Numbered from the stretch's first letter, positions 1 through 9,287 are shown. The stretch is 64,000 nt of DNA from UBA1181 sp045601045 (GCA_045601045.1 JAZRZA010000027.1:58123-122122), one strand, 5' to 3'. A program made the numbers and translations. Notes: generated from the sequence alone by a model not told the origin.

Positions 1-2526
1 CTGAAGAAGATGGCCAAGAGCAAAAACAACGAGGAGTATTTGGATCAAATCTACTATGCGATCGGTAACATCTACTTGGCCAAGAAAGATACCGCAAAGG
101 CCATCGCCAACTACGAGACATCCATTGAGAAGAGCGTCCGAAACGGTCGCGAAAAGGCGCAATCTCTCATTACTTTGGGAGACCTCTACTACGAGCGTCC
201 CGACTATGTAAAAGCACAGCCTTGCTTCTCGGAGGCATCTTCCCTCATCGACCACAAGCATGACGATTACAAGCGTGTCTCACGTTTGGCATCCGTCTTG
301 GACGAATTGGTGCAGAACTACACCACATACAAGTTGCAGGACAGTTTGTTGATCCTCTCCACTGCCTCCAAACCAGACTTGACCGCAGCCATTAACCGCG
401 AGATCAGCAAAGTGATCGAGGAGGAGAAACGCGAGCGCGAGCGTCGCCAAAAGGAGTACGAGGAGCAGAAACAGCTTGAACTGGAGATTGAGAACATGGC
501 GGTGATGGACAAACGCGCCTTAGGTGCCAACGAGGCTTCCACCTGGTATTTCTATGTCAAGAGCACGGTGGACAAGGGTAAGTTGGAGTTCCGCAAAAAG
601 TTCGGTCAAAGAAGATTGGAGGATAACTGGAACCGCAGAAACAAGATGATTTCCGCCTTCTCCGAAGAGTCTTTATCCGACATGGTAGACATGGATGCGC
701 TCTCACTTGAGGGAGAAGAAACAGAGGGCGGAGAAGGCAACAACCAAGCCTTGGCCAACGAGGCCAATCCGAAACGTCCCGAATATTATTTGAAACAAAT
801 TCCTTTCTCCGACGACCAAAAGAGTGTAGCGCACAGCCAACTATCCGATGCGCTTTTCAATTTGGGAGTAGTCTATGACGAGAAATTAAACGACTACGAC
901 AAGGCATACGAGGCATTTGAAGAGTTCGCGAGACGCTATCCTGACGATCCTCGCGCCGCAGACGGATACTACTGTTGCTACCGTATCGCGGAGAAAAACA
1001 ACGATGCGGAAAAGGCTAACCATTACAGAGAGAAACTAACCACTGTCTATCCAGACTGCAAGTATGCGAAGATTCTCTCCCAACCTAATTTCAGAGAAAA
1101 CTTGGAGAAGATGCAAGGCGTTCAGGATTCGCTTTATGAGCGAACTTATGCATCATTCCTTAATGGCAAATTCGATAGTGTTCAGGTGAACACTGCCTAT
1201 ATGGAGGCCAATTACCCTGTCTCATCATTGATGCCAAAATTCCTGTTGTTGAATGCTTTGAGCATAGGAAAGACGGCCAGCAAAGACACCTTCGCCACGG
1301 TGCTGAACAACTTGTTGGAGCGATTCCCTAATAGCGAAGTCTCTGCCATGGCTAAGGATATCCTCGCCCTTATCAACCAAGGTAACACGCCAGAGCAAGG
1401 CACCTCTACCAGCAATTTGATGGCACTCCGCGAGGAGACACAAAAGAACGAGGCAAAGGAAAATGGTGTGGTGACAAACGACGGATTCACGGTAAGTTAC
1501 GACTCACCTTATATCTTCCTGCTCTTGACAGACACAACCAAGGTGAACCAAAACAAATTGCTCTACGAGGCGGCCACCTACAACTTCACGAAGTTCCTCA
1601 TCAAAGATTTCGATTTGGAGTTGAACAAGGGAATCCTATACGTCTCAGGATTGGATAACTATGACGAAGCGATATGGTACATCAACGGCATCATCGCAGA
1701 CAAAGATATCCAAGCCTTGTTGAGTGGAACCGACTACAAATACCTGCTCATCACGCCAGAGAATTTGCAACTTATCGGCACCAAGTTTACTGTGGAGCAA
1801 TACGAGGAGTTCTACAGGGATAACATTGCCGGCAAGCGCAAACGAGCCAACACCGCTACCGTGGAATTGGTGGATGAGCAGAAGAAAATAGAAGAAATAA
1901 CCGCCGTCCAGAAGTTGGATGTGAAGGAGGGTGACGACCTAAACGGAGCGCAAACAACCATTCCAGCAGTGGAGCCTCAAGTTACAGAGCAAGAGCGCAA
2001 TCAAGAACCTGCTCCTACAACCAAGGAAGAGGCCAAACAGGAGGCGAACATAGAGCCACAAGCCACACCTGAGCCAGAGCCTACGCCAACAACACCAGAA
2101 GCGCAACCCGCTCCAAAGGCGGAGGAACCTAAAAAAGAGTTGAGGAAATACAAAGGGCTCTACACCTACGACCCTACCGCGCCGCACTACTATATAGTAT
2201 TGATGCAAGGGAAGGCAGACGAAGCGGTCGTATTGAACGCATTGAGTGAGTACAATAAGAACTCGCACGCGTTACTCAACTTGAAAGCGAACGCCACATC
2301 CGCGCAGGCATTCCCGCAGATTTTTGAGGTAGGCGAATTGCCATCCGCGGAATTGGGTATGTCTTATCTCACACAAGTAGTCAAGAGTTCCGCTGTCAAG
2401 AGTTCCTTCGGAACTATTCCATACCGTAACATCATCATTTCCAAAGATAATCTTCAAGTATTGAAGGAGAGCGGAAACATCAATGTTTACATGGAACTCT
2501 ACAAACGCTTGTACCTAAAACGATAG
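1..2526 (+). CDS. porW: T9SS periplasmic lipoprotein PorW/SprE-like, 5' partial
   Basis: Tetratricopeptide-rich protein of the type IX secretion system; in the known PorW/SprE family it is an outer-membrane-anchored lipoprotein needed for the secretion machine. The frame is open to the window edge, so the N-terminus (with any lipobox) is missing; the first ATG inside is at 10. Visible: TPR-like helical repeats near residues 10-90 and again about 270-350 (counted from that ATG), a basic coiled segment near 135-160, a repeated alpha/beta module near 490-610 (begins SPYIFLLL) and near 720-838 (begins APHYYIVLM), separated by a P/E/T-rich linker about 650-715. The two modules look homologous to each other, as expected of SprE-type C-termini. 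porX starts 4 bp after the stop, so the two are probably cotranscribed. Family assignment is from sequence pattern only. Confidence 0.75.
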   Translation: MKKMAKSKNNEEYLDQIYYAIGNIYLAKKDTAKAIANYETSIEKSVRNGREKAQSLITLGDLYYERPDYVKAQPCFSEASSLIDHKHDDYKRVSRLASVLDELVQNYTTYKLQDSLLILSTASKPDLTAAINREISKVIEEEKRERERRQKEYEEQKQLELEIENMAVMDKRALGANEASTWYFYVKSTVDKGKLEFRKKFGQRRLEDNWNRRNKMISAFSEESLSDMVDMDALSLEGEETEGGEGNNQALANEANPKRPEYYLKQIPFSDDQKSVAHSQLSDALFNLGVVYDEKLNDYDKAYEAFEEFARRYPDDPRAADGYYCCYRIAEKNNDAEKANHYREKLTTVYPDCKYAKILSQPNFRENLEKMQGVQDSLYERTYASFLNGKFDSVQVNTAYMEANYPVSSLMPKFLLLNALSIGKTASKDTFATVLNNLLERFPNSEVSAMAKDILALINQGNTPEQGTSTSNLMALREETQKNEAKENGVVTNDGFTVSYDSPYIFLLLTDTTKVNQNKLLYEAATYNFTKFLIKDFDLELNKGILYVSGLDNYDEAIWYINGIIADKDIQALLSGTDYKYLLITPENLQLIGTKFTVEQYEEFYRDNIAGKRKRANTATVELVDEQKKIEEITAVQKLDVKEGDDLNGAQTTIPAVEPQVTEQERNQEPAPTTKEEAKQEANIEPQATPEPEPTPTTPEAQPAPKAEEPKKELRKYKGLYTYDPTAPHYYIVLMQGKADEAVVLNALSEYNKNSHALLNLKANATSAQAFPQIFEVGELPSAELGMSYLTQVVKSSAVKSSFGTIPYRNIIISKDNLQVLKESGNINVYMELYKRLYLKR

Positions 2527-2530
2527 TGCT

Positions 2531-4078
2531 ATGAAGAGAGACAAAATTCTTTGGGCGGACGATGAGATTGATCTATTAAAGGCACATGTGCTCTTTCTAG
2601 AATCAAAAGGATATGAGGTGGTTTGCGTCAACAACGGAAAGGATGCCGTGCAATGCTGCGAAGAACAGCACTTCGACATCATATTCCTCGACGAAAACAT
2701 GCCAGGACTCAGCGGCTTGGAGGCCTTGTCTCTTATCAAAGAGAAGGATACCGCGGTTCCCGTTGTCATGATAACCAAAAGCGAAGAGGAGAACCTGATG
2801 GAACAGGCCATCGGCAAGAAAATCGCCGACTATCTCATCAAGCCTGTGAACCCGAACCAAATTCTGCTCTCTATCAAGAAGAATATCAACAAGAGCGAAA
2901 TCATCTCCTCCACCACGACCGACGACTACCGCTCGGAATTCGCCAAGATCGGTTCGCTTATCAACGACTCTTTCCGATTTGAGGATTGGGCGGAAGTCTA
3001 TAAAAAACTGGTCTACTGGGAGATTCAACTAGAGAATGCCGACACCCAGATGCAGGAGTTGCTCCGCATGCAGAAGGAGGAGGCTAATTCCACCTTCGTG
3101 AAATACATCAAACGTAATTACGAAAAGTGGTTCGAACCCAATGCGGAACATCCAATGATGAGTCACGAACTCTTCAAAAAGTGCATCTTCCCCACCCTCG
3201 ATTTAGGAGAAAAGGTCTTCCTGATCGTATTGGACAATTTCAGATTGGACCAATGGCGCGTCATCAAGGATTTGTTGACCAACGATTATGTGGTGGAGAA
3301 CGAGGAGTTATACAGCAGTATGCTGCCGACTGCCACTCAATATGCTCGTAACGCCATCTTCGCAGGATTGCTTCCCGCACAAATCAAGAAGATGTTCCCC
3401 GACTATTGGATCGAAGAGGGCGACGAGGAGGGTAAAAACCTCTACGAGAAGGAGTTGCTTCAGACCCAGATAGATCGATACAGAAAGAAATACAGTTTCT
3501 CCTACCACAAGATCAACGACCCAGCGGCGGGAGAGAAACTGGTAGCCGACCTTCCGCAATATTTGAACAACCAACTCAATGTGGCTGTATTCAACTTTGT
3601 CGATATGCTTTCACACGCGCGCACCGAATCGAAGATGATCCGCGAACTCGCCTCCTCCGAAGCGGCTTACCGATCGCTCACCAAATCGTGGTTCCAACAC
3701 TCCCCTATTTTGGAGTTGTTCAAGGCGTTGGCGCAACATGACATCCGCGTCATGATCACCACCGACCACGGCACCATCCGCACCGATAAGGCGATCAAAG
3801 TAATCGGTGACAAAAACACCAACACGAACCTTCGTTATAAGGTAGGTAAGAATTTGGATTACAATGCGAAAGAGGTAATGGCGATCAAACAACCAGAGAA
3901 GATCGGTTTGCCTATCATCAATGTAAGTTCCACCTATATTTTCGCTGGAAACAACGATTTCTTCGCCTATCCGAACAACTACAACTACTACGTCTCCTAC
4001 TACAAGGATACTTTCCAACACGGAGGCATCTCCATCGAGGAGATGATCATACCGTTTGTGACGTTAAGGCATAAGTAA
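2531..4078 (+). CDS. porX: PorX: response regulator fused to PglZ alkaline-phosphatase-like domain
   Basis: Two-component regulator of type IX secretion. An N-terminal receiver domain (about residues 1-125) has the acidic pair Asp10/Asp11, phosphoacceptor Asp54 in FLDENMPG, Thr82 and Lys104 in the LIKPVNP loop. The C-terminal PglZ domain carries VLDNFRLDQW and the metal-site motif TTDHG (Asp412, His413). Full length of 515 residues fits the family. In known systems PorX works with the sensor PorY and a sigma factor, and its PglZ domain is a zinc-dependent phosphodiesterase; neither partner is in this window. Start ATG at 2531 is 4 bp after the porW-like stop, implying one operon. The stop codon abuts a fragment of a downstream kinase gene (see repeat at 4077). 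Confidence 0.93.
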   Translation: MKRDKILWADDEIDLLKAHVLFLESKGYEVVCVNNGKDAVQCCEEQHFDIIFLDENMPGLSGLEALSLIKEKDTAVPVVMITKSEEENLMEQAIGKKIADYLIKPVNPNQILLSIKKNINKSEIISSTTTDDYRSEFAKIGSLINDSFRFEDWAEVYKKLVYWEIQLENADTQMQELLRMQKEEANSTFVKYIKRNYEKWFEPNAEHPMMSHELFKKCIFPTLDLGEKVFLIVLDNFRLDQWRVIKDLLTNDYVVENEELYSSMLPTATQYARNAIFAGLLPAQIKKMFPDYWIEEGDEEGKNLYEKELLQTQIDRYRKKYSFSYHKINDPAAGEKLVADLPQYLNNQLNVAVFNFVDMLSHARTESKMIRELASSEAAYRSLTKSWFQHSPILELFKALAQHDIRVMITTDHGTIRTDKAIKVIGDKNTNTNLRYKVGKNLDYNAKEVMAIKQPEKIGLPIINVSSTYIFAGNNDFFAYPNNYNYYVSYYKDTFQHGGISIEEMIIPFVTLRHK

Positions 4079-4172
4079 GCCGATTTTTTTCACGGAAGAA
4101 TCATATTGAAGGATATTCCTTTCAAAAAAAGCGGAAAAGGCACGCTCCACCAAGTCGCGGCAATATGGATGA
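4077..4172 (-). pseudogene. Fragment of BadF-type kinase gene (direct repeat of 5756-5851)
   Basis: Positions 4077-4152 match 5756-5831 in the intact kinase gene with two mismatches in 76 bases, then similarity fades. Read on the minus strand it encodes about 31 residues: HPYCRDLVERAFSAFF, then ERNILQYDSSVKKIG, against HPYCQELVERAFSAFF and the same second block in the intact gene. The fragment lacks both ends of the kinase and stops at the porX stop codon. It is non-functional DNA, but shows that a second kinase copy, or a copied segment of it, once lay directly downstream of porX. Confidence 0.85.
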
Positions 4173-4182
4173 GATTTGTCAA

Positions 4183-5535
4183 TCAAATAATATCCCCTTG
4201 CGAAATCAACTCTATCTCACCCTTCGTAAATTCAAAAGCGAGGCCATCTTCCGTGGTGGGTGACTCACAAAGCCAAGCAATGCGACCTTCGTCATCAATA
4301 AACAACTCCGTAAAAGTAATCAATGTCATCACCGAGTCTCTCGTGACATTCTCCTTCTTCAACGTCTCAGGAAGTTTCAGAATACTACTGAACCAATTAT
4401 ACGAACTCAAGAAGTATTCTAGCGTGACATCCTTAATTTTCTCCCACAGCGTTCCATTCATTTCCAAATACTTCTGATAAGCATCACGCATCTTATCGTT
4501 GAGACACTTTTCGTCGGCCCTGATGGTTAATGGTAAGGTGTGGATCTTTCCATCCATTCTGACAATAATGGTTTTGTCATAACCCATATAACTTGGGAAC
4601 AAAAGCCCCAACACGCCATCTCTTACTTTCTCCTTCTTACTGAAAGAACGTAGTTCATCCACTCGCATCACTTGAATCTGATCTTCGGAAAGCAACACCC
4701 CAAGATATTGATTATTCCATGCAGTGTGGCATATCCAACCATAATTTCCCTCCTTGTCAATGTAAAGCGTTTTGAGGATAACTTCGTTAATCACCAGATT
4801 AACCCCGTCCATCTGCATCATTTCATCAGCCTTTTTCTCATCTCCCGTATATACGCCTAATAACAAACGAGACAAATCACGGAAATGGTTTTCTTTCTTT
4901 TCATGATATGTTGCATAGGCCTTTTTTTGCACGTCAGAGATGCTTTCAGTTTCACCACCTTCCAACTCAATCTCCAAATACTCCAATTCGCCGAAAAAAC
5001 GATGCTGTTCCAAACCCTTCCAACAATTCTTTCCATTGTGGATGAGAAGCCCTAATTCCAAGTCGTTGATTTTATGAAGATTGCGAAGTTGCGTAGGGTT
5101 TATGACCCGGACATCAGATTCTGATAAAAAGAAGGCAATACCATTTTTTTCAAAAGAACAAATTCCTATCCAACCGTAATTCCCTTTTTCATCAAAAAAT
5201 ACAGTAGTTATCTTCATCAGATGTCTTAAATCCGAACTAGACACATACTCTTTTCTATAATTCTCAGGTAAATCTATTCTTTCCGCTATAGATTCATAAT
5301 TTATCAAATAATACGCTAATAACGCCTCTAAAGCTTTTTGTTCATTAGCAACCTGATTTTCTTTATATAAAGATATGCAATTCTCCTGTATTTCTGACAA
5401 ATGATTTCCTATACTCTTTATTTGGACTTCAAATTCTCGATTTTTTTCGAACAAAAAAACGCTTTCCTTGCCAATCCAACAATCACCTTTGAGTTCTAAA
5501 TTTCCAAAAAAATTATTTTTCATATTGTCAATCAA
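4183..5535 (-). CDS. Unrecognised 450-residue protein with three DUF6985-like repeats
   Basis: No enzyme motif or signal peptide is seen; likely cytoplasmic. Three repeats of one unit can be read: VFFDEKGNYGWIG with SESDVRVINP, LYIDKEGNYGWIC with SEDQIQVMRV, and LFIDDEGRIAWLC with TKGEIELISQ. Each ends a block that begins with a stretch such as YATYHEKKE or AYQKYLEMN. This layout resembles DUF6985-type domains, which are often found in polymorphic-toxin or immunity-like contexts in Bacteroidetes; function is unknown and that link is inference. The 5' third is AT-richer than the flanks. The gene is convergent with porX and lies between a fragment and the intact copy of the kinase gene, so it was probably inserted there. 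Confidence 0.7.
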   Translation of the reverse strand: MIDNMKNNFFGNLELKGDCWIGKESVFLFEKNREFEVQIKSIGNHLSEIQENCISLYKENQVANEQKALEALLAYYLINYESIAERIDLPENYRKEYVSSSDLRHLMKITTVFFDEKGNYGWIGICSFEKNGIAFFLSESDVRVINPTQLRNLHKINDLELGLLIHNGKNCWKGLEQHRFFGELEYLEIELEGGETESISDVQKKAYATYHEKKENHFRDLSRLLLGVYTGDEKKADEMMQMDGVNLVINEVILKTLYIDKEGNYGWICHTAWNNQYLGVLLSEDQIQVMRVDELRSFSKKEKVRDGVLGLLFPSYMGYDKTIIVRMDGKIHTLPLTIRADEKCLNDKMRDAYQKYLEMNGTLWEKIKDVTLEYFLSSYNWFSSILKLPETLKKENVTRDSVMTLITFTELFIDDEGRIAWLCESPTTEDGLAFEFTKGEIELISQGDII

Positions 5536-5619
5536 TTATTTGTAAACCTTCCTTTCCGAGCACCTCTGAGCCTCGTCTCTTTTCTTCACTTACACCACCA
5601 TTATGAGCCATATTACCCT

Positions 5620-6462
5620 TTACCTTCCACTACGCAAAGCATGATACCTTACCAACTCATCCATCGGACGCTGCGTGATCACGCTCACCTGATAACCATA
5701 CCTTTGCGCTACCATTTGCAGGATCTCCGAAAAATGGAAGGCGACCGATCCGACAAAGCCAATTTTTTTCACAGAAGAATCATATTGAAGGATATTCCTT
5801 TCAAAAAAAGCGGAAAAGGCACGCTCCACCAATTCTTGACAATAAGGATGCATGATGTTCTCTCCCAAGAAACGGGTAAAAGTCGCCAAGAAACGGTTCG
5901 GGAAGGGTTTACGGTACACCGCCTCGATGAAACCTTTTTGGTCCATCTCTGTCCACTGCCAAAACTTCTCTGTAATATCCGCAGGAGCACATCCCTTCAA
6001 GACATCACCCACCAAAAGTTTTCCCAAAACGGCGCCACTGCCCTCATCTCCTAAAATAAAACCAAGCGGCGAAACATTCTTTTGAATCTTTCCCTCTTTG
6101 TAGTGGCAAGAGTTGGAACCGGTTCCCAAGATGCAGGCGATTCCTTCCGAATCACCCAAAGTAGCCCGACATGCGGCATAGAGATCACTGTGGGCCTCCA
6201 CTTTCGCCAGCGGGAAGATGTTTCCCAAAATCCGTTCAAAAAGAGGCTCATAGGCAGCCACGCATCCGGCGCCATAATAGAAGACCTGCCCTATCGACAT
6301 AGGATCAGCCATTCCCGCTACCTGCGTCAACTCCGCTTGGATCTTCTCCTCCTCCATGAAGAAGGGGTTGATACCTTGCAACACCATTGAAGATTCCGTT
6401 CCATCATCACTTACAAGACGCACATCGGTCTTGGTGGAACCTGCATCAAAGATCAAAAACAT
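5620..6462 (-). CDS. BadF/BadG-type sugar kinase, N-acetylglucosamine kinase-like
   Basis: ASKHA-fold kinase of about 280 residues. The phosphate-1 motif DAGSTKTD is at residues 6-13, a second glycine-rich motif GTGSNS lies mid-protein, followed by LGDEGSGAVLG (adenosine-side motif), and GFVGSVAFHF near the C-terminus. In Bacteroidetes this family is annotated as N-acetylglucosamine or glucosamine kinase for amino-sugar salvage; the substrate is not proven here. I start at ATG 6462 because MFLIFDAGSTKT matches family N-termini; the ATG at 6483 would add seven residues. A promoter -7 element (TACATTTG on the minus strand, 6493-6486) lies just upstream. A 76-base block of this gene (5756-5831) recurs after porX. 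Confidence 0.85.
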   Translation of the reverse strand: MFLIFDAGSTKTDVRLVSDDGTESSMVLQGINPFFMEEEKIQAELTQVAGMADPMSIGQVFYYGAGCVAAYEPLFERILGNIFPLAKVEAHSDLYAACRATLGDSEGIACILGTGSNSCHYKEGKIQKNVSPLGFILGDEGSGAVLGKLLVGDVLKGCAPADITEKFWQWTEMDQKGFIEAVYRKPFPNRFLATFTRFLGENIMHPYCQELVERAFSAFFERNILQYDSSVKKIGFVGSVAFHFSEILQMVAQRYGYQVSVITQRPMDELVRYHALRSGR

Positions 6463-6485
6463 ACTGTTTCGTTTTATAACCACAA

Positions 6486-6545
6486 CAAATGTATAGATTT
6501 TTCATCCATAATTGGGTGAGGGGAACTAAAAAAAATATAACTTTG
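6486..6545. promoter_or_regulatory. Divergent Bacteroidetes promoters for the kinase and the PepSY-like gene
   Basis: On the minus strand TACATTTG (6493-6486) fits the -7 consensus TAnnTTTG for the kinase gene. On the plus strand TAACTTTG (6538-6545) lies 27 bases before the PepSY-like lipoprotein ATG. Assignment is by consensus match and spacing only. Confidence 0.55.
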
Positions 6546-6571
6546 AAGGATGAACGTTAACTAATACGCTT

Positions 6572-7399
6572 ATGAATACATCAGTAGTGAAGGTTTTATT
6601 CCTAGGAGCCATCTGCTCCGTCATGGTGGGTTGCAATACTGTGGACCAATCCAAACTGCCGCGCGAGGCAAACACATTCCTCGCCAACCACTTCAACGAG
6701 ATCCCCGTATCACAAATTGTTGACACCATCACACAAATGGGGTACACAGCGGTATTGGAGAACGGAACCATCGTCGAGTTCGACGAGACCGGTGATTGGG
6801 AAGAGGTGAACTTTAAGAAAAATGGCGCACCCTCTTCTTTGATCAACACCCTTCCGGATGGAATCACCAACCACTTGGTGGAATTCTACCCAGAGGCGAG
6901 CATCAAAAAGATCACCAAGAAGGCCTACGGAAGAAACAACCTCATCTACCGATTGAGTTTCAACAAGCCGAACAACATCGAGCTCTCCTTCACCAAGGAT
7001 GGTGATATAATCAGCAACAATCCAGAAGACCAAAGACTTCCTTCCATGGCGAAAAGCTTCATCGAGAACCAATTCAATGGTGTGGAAATCACGGCCATCA
7101 ATTCTGACGTAAACGGAGAAATCGAGGCTCTTTTGGAAGATAAGACAGAGATCGAATTCGACAGAAAGGGTAACTGGATCAGTGTCAAATCCAAGAAGAA
7201 AGCCTTGCCAGAGAGCTTCATGAAGCAGTTGCCAACCGCCTTGAACAAATATTTGGCGGAAAAACATCCTGACCAATTCGTACGGAAAATCGAGCGCAAG
7301 AGTTATGGTTACCAATTGAAGCTCAACAAGCCTAACGACATTGAGATCTCTTTCACCAAGAGCGGCATCCTTATCAGCGAGGGTGCTGTCAACGAATAA
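6572..7399 (+). CDS. PepSY-like (DUF2874) lipoprotein with two repeats
   Basis: Secreted lipoprotein: the N-terminus is hydrophobic and ends in a lipobox, VMVGC, with the acylated Cys at residue 21. The rest is two copies of a PepSY-like beta-rich unit, each with a pattern such as TIVEFDETGDWEEVN or TEIEFDRKGNWISV, followed by LP.....YL....P....KKI and then NIELSFTKDGDII or DIEISFTKSGILI. This matches the Bacteroidetes 'putative beta-lactamase-inhibitor-like, PepSY-like' family, for which no biochemical role is established. It leads a same-strand run with the SUMF1-like gene (30 bp gap), purE and folK. Confidence 0.82.
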   Translation: MNTSVVKVLFLGAICSVMVGCNTVDQSKLPREANTFLANHFNEIPVSQIVDTITQMGYTAVLENGTIVEFDETGDWEEVNFKKNGAPSSLINTLPDGITNHLVEFYPEASIKKITKKAYGRNNLIYRLSFNKPNNIELSFTKDGDIISNNPEDQRLPSMAKSFIENQFNGVEITAINSDVNGEIEALLEDKTEIEFDRKGNWISVKSKKKALPESFMKQLPTALNKYLAEKHPDQFVRKIERKSYGYQLKLNKPNDIEISFTKSGILISEGAVNE

Positions 7400-7429
7400 T
7401 CAAGAACGAATCTTATACGATCACAGAAA

Positions 7430-8278
7430 ATGAAAAAAATAGCATTCATCCTACTTTGCGCGTTGGGCTTACCGCTTAACGTATTGTCAGCACCCAGCAA
7501 AGCGGAGAAGGAGGCTGCCGCCAAGGCCGCGCAAGAGCAAAAGGCCAGTGCTTGGCGTGCGGACCAAATCGCCAGAAAGAAGGCCATACTGAACTTCAAA
7601 ACCGTCTTCGTGGAGGGAGGATCCTTCATGATGGGCTGTACCGAAGAGCAAGAGGCGGAGTGCTTCAAGCCAGAGAAACCCGCACATCCAGTATTCGTCA
7701 ACAGCTTTGCCATCTGCAAATATTGTGTGACACAACGTCAATGGAGGGAGGTAATGGGCAAGAATCCCAGCGAGGTCCAAAATGAAGACGCCCCTGTGAC
7801 GAATATCACATGGAACGACGCCCAGACATTCATCAAACGACTTAATGAATTCATGGGGAAGAATTACCGCCTCCCCACCGAAGCCGAGTGGGAATACGCA
7901 GCCAGAGGAGGAACATACACCGAACACAACAAATACAGCGGTAGCAACGAAATCAACCAAGTCGCATGGTATAAAAACAATGCGGGAAGCATCCATCCCA
8001 ACGGCAAGCTCAAAGAGAACGAACTGGAGATCTTCGACATGAGCGGGAATGTGTGGGAATGGTGTTCCGACTGGTATGGCCCCTACCCTACAGACACGGA
8101 GACAGAGGTCATCAATCCGGAGGGAGCCTCTGAAGGCAAGGAACGTGTGGTGCGCGGCGGTTATTTCGAAGGTCCAGCCATCTTCTGTCGTGTCTCTTGC
8201 CGCAACAAGAGCGAACCGACCTACTCCTCCAGCATCATTGGATTACGCCTCGTAGAAGAGCGCACCGGAGACGAGTAA
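7430..8278 (+). CDS. SUMF1/FGE-fold protein, secreted
   Basis: Formylglycine-generating-enzyme-fold protein of 282 residues. A signal peptide (residues 1-20, ending VLSA) precedes an Ala/Lys-rich linker and the fold's marker motifs in order: VEGGSFMMG, VTQRQWREVMG, PVTNITWNDA, YRLPTEAEWEYAARGG, MSGNVWEWCSDWYG, RVVRGGYF and GLRLVEE. Members either generate formylglycine in sulfatases or are non-catalytic partners; the paired active-site cysteines of true FGE are not clearly present, so a structural or GldK-like role is as likely. It sits 30 bp after the PepSY-like lipoprotein and 28 bp before purE. Confidence 0.85.
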   Translation: MKKIAFILLCALGLPLNVLSAPSKAEKEAAAKAAQEQKASAWRADQIARKKAILNFKTVFVEGGSFMMGCTEEQEAECFKPEKPAHPVFVNSFAICKYCVTQRQWREVMGKNPSEVQNEDAPVTNITWNDAQTFIKRLNEFMGKNYRLPTEAEWEYAARGGTYTEHNKYSGSNEINQVAWYKNNAGSIHPNGKLKENELEIFDMSGNVWEWCSDWYGPYPTDTETEVINPEGASEGKERVVRGGYFEGPAIFCRVSCRNKSEPTYSSSIIGLRLVEERTGDE

Positions 8279-8306
8279 TATTTTGATAATCATTATTTAA
8301 TACAAT

Positions 8307-8813
8307 ATGAACGCATTAGTCAGCATTATCATGGGCAGCACCTCCGACCTACCGGTCATGGAGAAGGCAGCTAAATTTTTGGACGAGATGGAGGTTCCAT
8401 TCGAAATGAACGCCCTCTCCGCACACAGAACCCCCAATGAGGTGGAAGAGTTCGCCAAGGGTGCCAAAGAGAGAGGCATCAAGGTAATCATCGCCGGCGC
8501 AGGTATGGCAGCCGCTCTTCCTGGCGTCATCGCCGCAAGCACTACCCTTCCCGTAATCGGTGTGCCTATCAACGGTATGTTGGATGGATTGGACGCTATG
8601 CTCTCCATCATTCAAATGCCTCCTGGCATCCCTGTCGCCACGATGGGCGTGAACGGCGCGCAAAACGCGGCGATTCTTGCCGTAGAGATGATGGCGCTCA
8701 GCGACGAGAAGTTGGCGGAGAAATTGGCCACCTACAAAAGCGGGTTGAAGGATAAGATCGTCAAGGCGAACAAAGACCTTTCAGAGGTTAAGTACAAGTT
8801 CAAAACCAACTAA
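8307..8813 (+). CDS. purE: N5-carboxyaminoimidazole ribonucleotide mutase
   Basis: Class I PurE, purine biosynthesis: converts N5-CAIR to CAIR. Length of 168 residues is normal. Motifs: SIIMGSTSDLPVM at the N-terminus, NALSAHRTPN with the catalytic His, AGAGMAAALPGVIA and GVPINGMLDGLDAM. Cytoplasmic. folK follows after 6 bp, so the two are likely translated from one message; the pairing of a purine and a folate gene is plausible because formyl-folate feeds purine synthesis, but no regulatory site such as a PurR box is visible. Confidence 0.96.
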   Translation: MNALVSIIMGSTSDLPVMEKAAKFLDEMEVPFEMNALSAHRTPNEVEEFAKGAKERGIKVIIAGAGMAAALPGVIAASTTLPVIGVPINGMLDGLDAMLSIIQMPPGIPVATMGVNGAQNAAILAVEMMALSDEKLAEKLATYKSGLKDKIVKANKDLSEVKYKFKTN

Positions 8814-8819
8814 TCCACT

Positions 8820-9287
8820 ATGGCTCAACTCTATATCGGTCTAGGAACCAACATCGGAGACAAGAAGAAGAACATCACCAATGCGACCATTATCATCGGA
8901 TCCATCTTAGGTGATATCCGTACCCTATCGTCCCTATATGAGACAGAACCATGGGGTTACGCATCCGATAATAAATTCCTCAACGCCGTCATTTTAGTGG
9001 AGACACAAATCGAGCCTATGAAATGTCTGGAAATCGCGCAAGCGATTGAACGTGAAATGGGTAGGGTCCACACCAAGGAGGGATACGAAGATCGTATCAT
9101 CGATGTGGACCTACTCTTTTACGACAACCAAATCATTGAAAGTGAGAAACTAACCATTCCTCACCCGCTTATCCCACAAAGAGATTTCGTATTGAAACCG
9201 ATGGCGGAGATCGCACCTGAATTCAAACACCCTGTTTTAGGCAAAACCATGGAGGAATTATTGCAAAACCTTCTCGCAAAATCATAA
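8820..9287 (+). CDS. folK: 2-amino-4-hydroxy-6-hydroxymethyldihydropteridine diphosphokinase
   Basis: HPPK of folate biosynthesis, 155 residues: transfers pyrophosphate from ATP to the hydroxymethylpterin before dihydropteroate synthesis. Signature residues: GLGTNIGDK at the N-terminus, the ERxxGR-like IEREMGRVH, DRIIDVDLLFYD with the two magnesium-binding aspartates, and PHPLIPQRDFVLKP. Follows purE by 6 bp. A weak hairpin (CGTTTG/CAAACG, 9314-9336) lies just downstream and may end the transcript. Confidence 0.96.
   Translation: MAQLYIGLGTNIGDKKKNITNATIIIGSILGDIRTLSSLYETEPWGYASDNKFLNAVILVETQIEPMKCLEIAQAIEREMGRVHTKEGYEDRIIDVDLLFYDNQIIESEKLTIPHPLIPQRDFVLKPMAEIAPEFKHPVLGKTMEELLQNLLAKS

Noticed and set aside
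4106..4477. Plus-strand frame of 123 codons after porX
   Set aside because: Antisense to the kinase fragment and the DUF6985-like gene.
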